Assembly (NCBI GenBank): GCA_024734495.1 | Contig: JALMQS010000082.1 | Span: 1,690,625 to 1,754,624 of the forward strand | DNA from: Forficula auricularia | Taxonomy: Eukaryota > Arthropoda > Insecta > Dermaptera > Forficulidae | DNA length: 64,000 nt | Direction of reading: 5' to 3' | Part shown: positions 22,807 to 32,857 of the stretch, piece by piece | Numbering within the stretch: the stretch's first letter is position 1 | Layout: every line of letters begins with the position of its first letter | The notes under the pieces: model-generated | What the model was told of the DNA's origin: nothing | What the model saw: the letters and a program-made list of their open reading frames with translations, nothing else | The model's database searches: none | Position numbers and translations under genes: made by a program

Positions 22807-23069
22807 CTCGTTCTTCGTGAAACATTTTTAAAAATTGTTTCCATTGTTAATGAAAATGTCTTACAATATCACTAGAGTGTTTTAAATAATGAAATCTAGT
22901 GAACAAAATTAATAATAAATAAATAAAATATAATTTCAAACTCAGTGGGCGAAAAACCCCTATTCTCCTTTTCTCACTTGCGGACGCCTATTATATATGT
23001 TATACAACAAATAGAAACGTAATTATATTATGGGAATAGAAATGTTTTTGATAAGTTTTTTCTATATTA

Positions 23070-23545
23070 GTGTAGGATTTTATTCTCCGCTCCTTTCGCT
23101 GAAACATGCTTTTGAAAATAAAGATTTATTTTCGCCTTGAGAAAGGCGTTTGCTTGCTGTTTGCCGGTCAGAATCCTTCGATAAAATGACAGGTGAACAG
23201 CAAGGACACGCCCCTTTTATAAAGAAGCAAGCGCGCCAAAAGTTATGCACACGTCATCCTAAAGGCGGGAATAATTAACCAATCAGCTTAATTGCTAATT
23301 AGAGCCAGGGTTATAAAAGCAGCCAGCTCCTCGAAGCGAGTTCAGTTGTCATTCAGTTGTCATTTGTGAGTTGTCAGTTGTTGAAACTCATTGAATGAGA
23401 CAGCTCCCCGAGGTGATTGATTGCCTGGGAACGATTTGCTAAAGAGACGGTTTGTGTCTATGTTATGAAGCGAAGAAGTATACACGTTCTGTAATAAAGA
23501 AGCAATAAATGCGGGCCTTGTGCCATTATTTTATTTAAAGCATGT
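23070..23545 (+). mobile_element. LTR-like promoter and polyadenylation block
   Basis: A TATA box (TTATAAAAGC, 23311-23320) is followed about 30 nt later by TCAGTTG (23342), the arthropod initiator at the right spacing. Then AATAAA hexamers follow at 23492 and 23503. Promoter, short transcribed region and poly(A) signal in about 200 bp is the layout of an LTR. No gag-pol or second LTR is visible, so a solo LTR is the best guess; a small RNA polymerase II gene is the alternative. Confidence 0.45.
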
Positions 23546-23915
23546 TTCAACTGCCTAGTGCAAATTCTTATTTTAAAATAGCATTTTTCTGGCTTTAACG
23601 CCGCCAAGAGAGATTCTAATCTCTGAAGATTATCTCCCATCCAAGCCCGGCGAATCTCCTTCCAACTAACCCTTCGAGCCAAACATAATAAAATCATCCA
23701 TCATCTTAATCATTTCCTATATTAGCAATTTAATAATCTTATTATATGATATTTAGTTGTCCAAAGTTTAAATTTAGAGACAGATTAGAGGGTGAATTGA
23801 TTGCCAACGATGTTCAAAGGCCATGGAATTTGGCGCATCTTTTGTCTTTCGAGAGAGCGGATATATACAAATCATTGATTAGGTTTATCTTAGCAAATAA
23901 GATCAAGCTATAGTA

Positions 23916-24825
23916 TAGGGTGTTTTTTTAGAGGTACAGAACTTCGAATTGAAATAAAATCACAAGAAAATCGTTTTAATGTCCATCAATTTGGCTTTAT
24001 TGAAGGATAATTTTATGCCATTAATGTTTAAATATGATTTCGGGCATGTGGCCGCCGCGGCTGGCTCGAATAAATCCAATTCTACAGGTCCAATTTTCAA
24101 CCACTTTTTCGAGCATATGGGGCCGTATGTTGGCAATAACGCCACGAATGTTGGCTTCCAAGTCCCCTAACGTTTCTGGTTTGTTGGCGTAGACGAGCGA
24201 CTTCACATATCCCCAAAGAAAATAATCCAATGGTGTCAAATCACACGATCTTGGTGGCCAATTGACAGGTCCATTCCGCGAAATTATGCGCTCATCGAAT
24301 GTGACGTGCGCTGTGTGGCATGTAGCGCCGTCTTGTTGGAACCACAACTCATCCACATTCATGCCATCCAATTCGGGAACAAAATAGTCGGTTATCATGG
24401 CTCTATACCGGTCTCCATTAACGGTAACTGACTCTCCAGCATTATTTCGGAAGAAGTATGGCCCAATGACTCCACCAGCCCATAGAGCACACCAAACAGT
24501 CAGTTTTTGTGGATGTAATGGCGTCTCAAGGGTCTCATGTGGATTCTCTTCACTCCAAATGCGGCAATTTTGCTTGTTGACGTAGCCAACATTCGTGGCG
24601 TTATTGCCAACATACGGCCCCATATGCTCGAAAAAGTGGTTGAAAATTGGACCTGTAGAATTGGATTTATTCGAGCCAGCCGCGGCGGCCACATGCCCGA
24701 AATCATATTTAAATATTAATGGCATAAAATTATCATTCCAATAAAGCCAAATTGATGGACATTAAAACGATTTTCTTGTGTTTTATTTCACTCCGAAGTT
24801 CTATACCTCTAAGCAAAACACCCGA
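23916..24825 (-). mobile_element. Long-inverted-repeat derivative of a mariner-family transposon
   Basis: The element has TIRs TAGGGTGTTTT and TCGGGTGTTTT flanked by TA (23914-23915 and 24826-24827). Its outer ~240 bp (23916-24158 and 24580-24825) are reverse complements and both contain the 3' coding end of the transposase, so the 5' half was replaced by an inverted copy of the 3' end. Confidence 0.88.
24021..24725 (-). pseudogene. Truncated DD34D transposase ORF
   Basis: The open frame has 234 codons. Residues 1 to about 46 are translated from the inverted copy of the 3' end and are not native. From about residue 47 (GYVNKQNCRIW) the sequence is a mariner-family transposase: second catalytic Asp in WFQQDGATCHTA (D132), third in DLTPLDYFLWG (D167), 34 residues apart, then the usual C terminus. 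The first Asp, which in this family lies in a SDEAHF-type motif just before GYVN, is lost at the junction. It cannot be active. The open frame across the junction is probably chance. Confidence 0.88.
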
Positions 24826-24931
24826 TACAATTGACAACTACATATATGGTTATTATACCTAATTTATATTTGGCTGTGAAAATTTTAATTGAAAAGTTTT
24901 TGTTTTGCCGAGAGTAGCAGAGTTGTTGATT

Positions 24932-25062
24932 CACAAAGAGAAACAATAGTTGTTGTCCTCTGCTTGATGCAAACATACACACATATATATCGAGATGATA
25001 TATATGTGTGTATGTTTATTTGCATCAAGCAGAGGACAACCTCTTTGTTTCTCTTTGTGCGA
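24932..25062. repeat. Perfect hairpin repeat (CATACACACATATATAT arms)
   Basis: Arms 24932-24990 and 24999-25062 are near-perfect complements, containing TGTCCTCTGCTTGATGCAAA. The left flank GCCGAGAGTAGCAGA links it to 26600 and 44381, and one arm recurs at 34877-34955 next to a hammerhead-like motif. Confidence 0.75.
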
Positions 25063-25079
25063 AAATTTTATTATTTGTG

Positions 25080-25340
25080 ACATTTTTTTCATTTTCTATT
25101 TATTAATTTATTGTTTTATTTATTTGTTTATTATTTATTTATTTACTTATTGTTTTATTTATTTGTTTATTATTTATTTATTTATTTATTTATTTTATTG
25201 TTTTATTTATTATTTATTTAATTGTTTATTATTTTATTGTTTTATTTATTTATTATTTTTATTCATTATTTATTATTTTCATTATCTGTGATACTATTTA
25301 ATTGTTTATAATTATTTATTTATTTATTGTTTATTTGTTG
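25080..25340 (+). repeat. ATTT-type simple repeat
   Basis: An imperfect TTTA/TTTG tetranucleotide tract of about 260 bp. The long plus-strand ORF through it is low-complexity artefact. Confidence 0.85.
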
Positions 25341-25838
25341 ATTATTGTATATATGATTGTGCACAGTTTTGTAATTGTTATGTGTCTAATTTATAATTGG
25401 CTGTGAAAATTTTAGACTCATGGTAGACTGGCTACAATGGAATTCATTCCGAGGCCATTAAGAGGAGAGAAAATATAATAATAATAATAATCTTACGATT
25501 CATGCTATATATTTTGAAATAAAAAAACCAAAAAAAAAACTTTGATGTCTATTGTGAAACTGAGAATTCCGATATTCTATCTATAGGTGTCTAAATTGAA
25601 ACTAGCCACTGTAGGGCAAAGAATTAAGCCATGCCCCTACCAAGGTTTCCAATAAGTTGGTCAAAATTATTTTTTTCTCAAAAATTTCTCAATAATTATT
25701 CCTGAGATCTAAAATTTGATATATCAATTGGAAGAAAAATCTCAAACTTTTACGTTAGTCTCTCTACTCTGTCCTCAAATTTGTCGTGGTTAATTCTCTA
25801 GAAAGTTGAATCTTTGCAAGAAGTTTCAGTACAGTTTA

Positions 25839-26030
25839 TTAACACATTGGTGGCCGTTGACGTAATTTTACGTCTTTAAATTCAACCTATTGTAGCCGTT
25901 GACCTAAAAATACGTCAATCAATTTTCTTTATCAAGGAACCGGCGACGTAATAATACGTCATTTGATTTTTGTTCTCGAGTAGTCGTTGACTTACTAGTA
26001 CGTGCTTTTTATTTTTTCTCAAATTTGACA
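25839..26030 (+). mobile_element. piggyBac-like end with four GACGTA-TACGTC units
   Basis: TTAA (25839-25842) is followed by CACATTGGTGGCCGTTGACG, a typical piggyBac-style terminus. Four diverged units follow every 40-45 bp, each with GACGTAATTTTACGTC-like palindromes (near 25858, 25898, 25943, 25988). The right end was not found. Confidence 0.6.
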
Positions 26031-26037
26031 TCCAAAA

Positions 26038-26330
26038 AAAATGAAAATTCTTTCTCATAGAGCAAACTCAGCCAAATTTTGTATACATAATCTGTGGGCC
26101 TCTAGAGAGCTAGGAATGCAAAAACCAACCACCCAAAATGGGGGGATGTGGTCAAAAAATGAAAAATCTTGCCCATGCAGCAAATTAAACCAAATTTTGT
26201 ATACATATTTTGTGGGCCTCAGGAGAGCTAGGAATGCAAAAACCAACCATCCAAAATAGAGGCGGGGGTCAAAAAATTAAAATGCTTGCCCATGGAGCAA
26301 ACTCAACCAAATTACCATTACCATTAACAT
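26038..26330 (-). repeat. Tandem units of the TTTACCATACA repeat, detached
   Basis: About 2.5 units of the ~115-bp repeat (complement of TTGAGTTTGCTC, GTATACAAAATTT) occur without the family's ends. Confidence 0.65.
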
Positions 26331-26343
26331 TTTCAAAGGTACA

Positions 26344-26603
26344 TTATTGAAGGAGACAATAAAAGAGTGTGCTTCTGCTGGAATTATAAATTTTATTTAT
26401 TTATAACGATAATTATAGTTCGAGGGCTTGCTCATCATCAGTCTATTACAATGGATTCACAGGAATTAATTTATGAATGTGTGTGAATCCATTGTAATAG
26501 ACTGATGAAAGAGGGCAAAGGCCTCGAAACTATAGTCTCGTTATAAATAAATAAAATTTATAATTCCAGCAGAAGACACTCTCTTTTATTGTCTCCTTCA
26601 ATA
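26344..26603. repeat. Hairpin repeat with divergent hammerhead-like motifs
   Basis: Outer arms 26344-26419 and 26530-26603 (GAAGGAGACAATAAAAGAG) and inner arms 26435-26461 and 26482-26508 (TCATCAGTCTATTACAATGG) are complementary. The right motif (26502-26537) is intact; the left one (near 26413-26441) has lost a base in GAAAC. A derivative lacking the centre is at 44279-44372. Confidence 0.82.
26502..26537 (+). ncRNA. Hammerhead-like motif with ACTATAGT stem III
   Basis: CTGATGA, AA, GAGG/CCTC stem II, GAA then the self-complementary ACTATAGT and C. Confidence 0.5.
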
Positions 26604-27205
26604 TATAAAAATTCTGCTACTCTAGGCACAAAAACTTTCAATTTAAAATAAAAGCGTCTCTGTCGATTTTCTGATTTTCAGGAATTTTAACCCAGGAAGT
26701 TCTAAAGTAAGAAAGGCTTAAGTAAATCGAAACAGTTTTTTGGTTTTGGAATTACAAAAAAATTTTTTTTAACAAGATCGAAAATCCTATGAATTTTTTG
26801 AGGTATTTGAATACAGTCACAAAAACAAAAGAAATCACCACCTGCCTCCCGTTTAAACACAATGAGGGGAAAATACTAGGATGTTCGGGTAATAAATTCA
26901 TGAAATTTTAATTTTTAAGTGAGAATCAAAGAAGGTCTCATCTGATTAATGCAAATAAACATACACTTATATATTTCGAAATTAATTAATAAACTCTAAC
27001 ACATAATGTGATAACTAATAATTTTTTATGTTTTATGATTGTTTATTAAAAAGAACAATATTCATTTCCACCTAATTATATAGGAATATTTATTTATTTA
27101 TTTACTGTATTTGTTGAAAGGTATATTTGAATTACAAAGGAATAATAAATGAACCGGATATAAATGCACAAAGAAAAAACAATTAAAATATTTTTTTAAA
27201 AAAGA

Positions 27206-27240
27206 CTGAAGACGAAAGCCAAGCTTTCGAAACTATAGCT
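27206..27240 (+). ncRNA. Degenerate hammerhead-like motif
   Basis: CTGAAGA, C, stem II GAAAGC/GCTTTC with loop CAA, GAAACTATAGCT. The T before the cleavage base is changed, so it is probably inactive. Confidence 0.4.
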
Positions 27241-27283
27241 TCTAATAAATAAAATTAAATATACGTGTAAATGTAAATGTTGC

Positions 27284-28152
27284 AGTAAAAACCCGTTTTT
27301 AATAAGAACGGGTTTTTTCTAGTTAAAACGCGTTTCACTGAATACCTTTGTGGCAACTAGAATTTATTGATGATGGTTGAGTTTAGTCCAAATGACTAGG
27401 ATCTTCATTTTTTATCTTCCGTCTCATTTTGGGTGTTTATTTTTAAAAAAATTTTAAACGAAAATGTCGAAATTACATCCACATTAGTAGAAAAGTTATA
27501 GAGAATGTAATTTTTGAAATTTTCGCTTAAAAATTTTTAAAAATAAACACCCAAAATGAGGGCGAAAGTCAAAAATGAAAGTTCTAGACCAGTGGTTCCC
27601 AACCTTTTGTGGCCCATCGCCCCTTTCTGGAGGTTGACTAACACCTATCGCCCCCTTTTCATTTTCATTGTATGCCTAATTTTAATTTGAAGTAAAGTTT
27701 AAAAAATAATGTTTTGTGAGGAGCTAGAAAATTTTCAGGGAGTCTGCCCCCCCCCCCCCTCGTGGTTACGCCTCTGGCTGGACAAGAGAACAAAATCCTT
27801 TTTCAACTAAATATGTTGACGGGAACGAGATGAGAAGTGGTTCAATTTTTCCCCATTTTTCCATTTCTTTGCACGTGAGTGTATTTTAATTTTCCCCCTT
27901 TGAATACTCATCGCCCCCCAATCGCCCCCTACTTATTTATCGCCCTCAATCGCCCCTTACTTATTTATCGCCCCCTGATAACCCAAATCGCCCTTGGGGG
28001 CGTTCGCCCCCAGGTTGGGAACCACTGTTCAAGATCTTTGGACCAAATTCAACCAACATCAGTAAATTCTAGTTTCCCCAAAGGTATTCAGTGAAATGCG
28101 TTTTAACTAGTAAGAACCCGTTCTTACTAAAAAACGGATTTTTACTGCAACA
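27284..28152. mobile_element. Palindromic element interrupted by a hAT MITE
   Basis: The inverted ends GTTGCAGTAAAAACCCG... and ...TTTTTACTGCAAC continue over the whole length (AAAACGCGTTTCACTGAATA; AATAAACACCCAAAATGAG). Removing 27590-28027 restores a continuous palindrome centred near 27490. Confidence 0.75.
27590..28027. mobile_element. hAT-type MITE, 438 bp
   Basis: TIRs CAGTGGTTCCCAACC / GGTTGGGAACCACTG are flanked by 8-bp duplications TTCTAGAC and TTCAAGAT (6 of 8 match). The interior repeats ATCGCCCCC many times. No transposase. Confidence 0.88.
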
Positions 28153-28228
28153 TTCATTTATAATAACCGAGCAGCAATAAATAGTATAAAATGATAATTA
28201 TATCATTTTTGTATACTTATTTTATTAA

Positions 28229-29328
28229 GGGCCAGTTTCATAAAAAAAAATAATCCTCGGCTTACTCAACTCTAATTTGGGAGTTATCCTGGAGTTTCAA
28301 ACAATATGAATTTCATAAAACAAAATAGGGTCGAGTTAGCTAACCCTGAGTCAAGGATAAGAAAATAGGTTGGCAACAGCCAAATTCCCTACATTTTAGT
28401 TATTTTTAGAAAAAAAAACCATTACGTTTAGATTTTTTTGTTTTGTATTCACTAAATAAATGCACGTCTTGTATTCTTTTATTATTTAAAAATAATGAAA
28501 TTTTTTTCTATTTAATTATATAAAAATAAAGTGGTATAAAAAGTAAATATATAGATACAACAAAACTGAGACAAATCATGTAATTTTAAAATATTTAAAA
28601 TGTATTGAGTAAGTAAATATTAAATTTCAGATAGAATATGGACCAAGAGTAAAAGAACTCACAATTTCAAAGAGGTAGAAACGTCTTGTTTTTCTCGTTA
28701 ATAAATATAAAGATGTGTTGGAATCTAAGCGTTCAGATTCTGATGGTAATTTAAAGAAAAAAATATGGGATGATTTGGCATCAGAATTTAATGCTGACTC
28801 CAATCGTTTCCGATCTAATTTTATTCTACGAAATAAATATAAAAATTTAACTATTTTATTAGAAATATCTGCTTTCTTCGATTTTAGTTTGAAATTTTTT
28901 TTAATTTAATTTATTAGATACCTAGGTATTTACTTTTAAAAAATATACCTATATAATGAATGCTTTTGTTTTATTCTAATTCCGTGTTAACATAAATTAA
29001 AATTCTATATACATTTATATAGGTATATTTGGCTATATTTAATATTATATAAAAAATAATAATAATAATATTATAAAAATAAATAATATAACGATTTGTT
29101 TTGAATTCTTTTGATTTGAAACTCTAACCTATAAAACGTTTTTCTAATGTCAATGAATAAACACAGAGTTATCCCCAGGATAAAGCTTAACCCATCAAGT
29201 TCGGAGAGTTAAAGATAGAGGGGTTAAGTCTGCGATCACCCTATGTTTATTTTTATGAAACATATTTCGAGAGCTAACCCCAGGGTCTTCCTTAGCATAG
29301 GGTCATCTTAGTTTTATGAAACTGGTCC
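28229..29328 (+). mobile_element. PIF/Harbinger-like element with Myb-like remnant
   Basis: TIRs GGGCCAGTTTCATAAAA and GGACCAGTTTCATAAAA are flanked by TAA (28226-28228 and 29329-29331). The interior holds a remnant of the family's Myb/SANT-like DNA-binding protein, but no transposase. Confidence 0.8.
28690..28909 (+). pseudogene. Myb/SANT-like protein fragment of a Harbinger element
   Basis: The 64-codon frame starts at 28715; upstream in the same region VNKYKDVLESKRSD is readable. The pattern KKKIWDDLASEFNAD...LRNKYKNL is that of the trihelix/Myb-like partner protein that PIF/Harbinger elements encode next to their DDE transposase. Frameshifts upstream and premature AT-rich sequence downstream make it a relic. 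Confidence 0.65.
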
Positions 29329-29339
29329 TAAAACAATTA

Positions 29340-30380
29340 AAAAATTACCTTCCTCAATAAATCTTTTATAGAATATTCATCTACACACATCAATAAATTT
29401 GCTTACATTGACAATGATGTAATATATGATTTACCGATTAACATTTCGGAATCCTAATAAATTGATCAAAAACATTTTATACCAATGACTCAACAACAAA
29501 AGCATTTGAAGATTAATGGATTGTCCCATAAATTTTGACATTTCTTATTAATGCCCTTTTCTCTCCACTAATTGGATTCCAAGGAAACTTTAACAATGAT
29601 GTTCCGAACAAAAATATTAAAACCTCAATTTTGATGTTTTTAACTTTTTTTTTCAATCATCAAAAAATAATTTTTTAGAGTATGTTTATGGGTTAAATTT
29701 AAAATTGTTCGGTACTCTCTATCATTGAAAATAAATTAAATTCGAATATCATCGAGAGAAGAGCCAAAACTAATGACCTCATCCGCAATGAATCCTAAGC
29801 CTCGAGGCCGTACCCACTTTTAAGGATACCAGTTGCCGTTTCAAAGGTGAGACTACGAATGAGTCGTCGAACTGTTTTCAGAATTTTACCCTAAGAAGTT
29901 CAATTTATTATGGCCACCCCTATAAGCTGTGAGATTTTTTTTTTACCATTAACAGTGAAAAGGTGAAGTTCATCAAAAAAATCATTTTCAGAAGATTATT
30001 TTTTTTTCATGAATTTCACTTTTTCACTTTTAAATGGTAATATCTAAGTTTTCATTTTTCTCAATAAAAATGTTTATAAGTTAAAAAACAGCTGAGTTAT
30101 TCGCATTTCAAAAACACCCATCCATTCTGAAACACCCTATATAAGAATTAAATTGTCGTGGTGTCAGGTAAAAGGGTCCTACCAATTTTTTCAAGAATAG
30201 CATAAATGTGAGTTAAATATGGGAATAATTTTGGATTATATATTTGAATTCAGCAGCAAATTTTCATTTGGAATAGAATAATATCGAGGGTAAAAATGGA
30301 AGAAATGTACTATTTTTGTCTACTTAAATATTGTCAAAATTTAAACGGCTATAACTCAAAACTACGTATTTTTTTTATTT
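29340..30380. other. Spacer, no gene recognised
   Basis: AT-rich. A mildly GC-richer stretch at 29780-29900 has no open frame of note. ACACCCATCCATTCTGAAAC near 30111 resembles a transposon end, unpaired. Confidence 0.3.
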
Positions 30381-30385
30381 TTTAT

Positions 30386-30730
30386 TTAAATGGATTGTAG
30401 GGAGTTGGACCATAATTTAAATCTAACGCAAAGTTTCTTAATTAAATGGGCCGAACGTTTTGTCACTGATCGATAAGTACATAGAAACATGGAGATAATT
30501 TTATATGGAAATTTTTGAGTAATTTCAAACCTGGCTAGTAAATATTTGTAAAATTCAGGCACACCCTCTTCAATGAATTTTTCCTTTAAATTTGATTCCC
30601 ATTGAATTTCGATTACCTCCATTTGGATATGGCTGAGTACTGATTCTATATTTATTGAGAAAATCGAAGAATACAAACAAAATTTGTCTTCCAAAGAATT
30701 AAAATCTTTAAATCTTGTTTCAAAAACAAA
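30386..30730 (-). pseudogene. hAT-type transposase C-terminal fragment (GTF2IRD2/ZBED-like)
   Basis: The 102-codon frame contains SHIQMEVIEIQWESNLKEKF, GVPEFYKYLL and ISMF.CTY. This is the layout of the region leading into the hAT C-terminal dimerisation domain of domesticated-looking hAT proteins such as GTF2IRD2-like genes in insects. After the CTY motif the frame diverges from the family, so a frameshift is likely. The N-terminal zinc finger and catalytic parts are absent. Confidence 0.6.
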
Positions 30731-30739
30731 ACTTCTTAA

Positions 30740-32840
30740 ATTTCTAAAAAATTCTATTTAAATATTTTTAGTTATTTGAGGGATTGAGATAGGTTAATAA
30801 AAGAATTTTTATCTGGTTTTAGGTATAATACACAAACTTTCTACAAAATTTCATGATGATATCTTGAATACAACACCGATTACTTGACTCCTCAGAAGTA
30901 AATGTTCCAAATTTCAAGTTAATCGGTTAAGCAGTTTAACCTGAAGGTCGGTGAACATAGAGATATAGAATCCCAAAACTATTATATTGATTTTTTCGTT
31001 AGGTTTCTTTGTGGATAATGTAGCGACTATAATGCTGGATTATTTTAAATTATATACCCGAATCGCTAGGTATTCTAGCTAATGCTATCTACTAGAAACT
31101 AGACTTCTGGTGTTTCTAAAACAATACTACAAGTGTGGAATGTAAATATTGTATTCTAAATGCGTATTTCAATGGGGCACTTATCATTTCTCTCTCACAG
31201 TTGAATGGCATTTCATTCGCCTATTTTGCCTTTTGTTATAGTTAAAAATCAGAAAGTCAATCGGAAATTAATAATTTGCTCCCTGTGTGGATAATGAAAT
31301 GAAAAGCACCACCAAATTTCTCTGTTATCACATTGCACATTTGGTTATGGCTCAATTAATTCACATTCAAACGATAACAATGTCATTTTCTCTTTGAATT
31401 AAATTCAACTTGATTTCTAGATTTTTTTATTATTTTAGTTGCATATATATTTTGAAAAATCAAACGTAAAAACATTTCAAGATAATTTGAAATAAAGATT
31501 CTATCAAATTTATAAATCAAATTTGATTTCTAATTCTAAAAGAATTTATCGATTTTTACTTTCACATATATATTCTCTATATCATGATGGATATAATGTG
31601 AAGAATTACGATCGTCTCCTGACACTTTGAGAGCTTCTACCTCCAAGGTGAAAAAAGTTAATTTCATTTATGACTTCTAGGTGGACGGATTCAATGCCCT
31701 TAATAGTTTGACACCGGATTTAGAACATAAAACAGATATTGTGGTCTCCAGAAGCCAATAAGTGTCCAAAAATCCATTGGTCAGTGCGTACGGATGTATA
31801 TGTCCCCTGCGTTTGGAAATCATAAGACTCAGAGCTACGAAATTCGAAACTTAAGCTCGATATAAGCTAGAAGGAGTGCAGCAAGATTTCACCGTTTTGG
31901 CGGCGACAATATCGTGGAAGGGGGTGTGGTGTCCTCGGTCCTTCAGGGACCTGCGCGCCCTGGGTGTCCCCAAAACTACATTAAACAAAATGACACTCAG
32001 GGCAATGCTAGGTTCCCTTTTTAACTTTTCCAGTTTTATGAGGCGGACTTTCAGGACGCGGCCCGTCCTTAATTGAGTAAAAATATAACTTTAGATTTAT
32101 GTGCATTGCTGGGCTGGCCATCTTCGACAAATGACCTTTTTGCAGTGGCCAGTCCATTTTAAACTAATAATAAGAATTTTTTAGCATTTAATGTTAAATT
32201 TTATTTATATATATTATTTTGTTTTGTTTCTAGTATTTATTTGTTTTTTTATTAATTGCATTGCACAGTTGTGGGGCGCTTTTTGTGCTCCCAACACTCT
32301 GGCCTCGGTTCTAGAGTTGTGTCATAGGCGCCCATAAATGTACTTTAATCACAAATAGCCACAACATCTGGCATTATTATTTGGACGGCTGATGAGAAGT
32401 TGCACTCTAATCTGTAAAAAAATATGTTTTCTTTTTGTAAAGGGCTGCCCCCCTCTGCGTGGCGCAATAAATCAGTCATTGAAATCGGAAAACCGGAAAT
32501 TGACATTTACATGAAAGATTTTTCATTTTTTGTAATTTTATTAAAAATGGCTCTCAAAGATTTTTTTTAAATTGGTGTACTTTTTCAAATTCATTTTGGC
32601 ATGGAACGCAATCTTTAGGTAGGTTTGATATGACACGTCTAAACCGGAAAGAATTGTCTCTATAACTATAAATTTTGACTGTTTGAGTTTAACAGATGGC
32701 AGCACTTGATGGCATCGCCTGTATTTAGGCAACCACCACACCCTGTGAATAATCAGAAGAGCAAGCCTTCCAATACATGTAAAGCAAGAAAAATCACCTT
32801 TAAAATTTGAGTAATACTATTATGTTACAATAACAAAATT
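30740..32840. other. Spacer with one GC-richer repeat-like block
   Basis: Most is AT-rich without signals. Bases 31870-32470 are more GC-rich, with a 66-codon ORF (31876-32076, SWKGVWCPRSFRDLRALG) and AATAAA at 32466. It could be the 3' part of a retroelement, but I recognise no domain. Confidence 0.3.
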
Positions 32841-32857
32841 TGTTGATTAATATTTTG

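Noticed and set aside
23458..23697. 79-codon minus ORF as a host exon
   Set aside because: Looks protein-like in part (RVSWKEIRRAW) but overlaps the LTR-like poly(A) region, shows no matching-phase splice sites with CCAP, and I recognise no family.
24995..25291. 98-codon hydrophobic ORF (membrane peptide)
   Set aside because: Translation of an ATTT simple repeat.
26041..26259. 72- and 63-codon ORFs
   Set aside because: Same tandem-unit artefact as at 17827.
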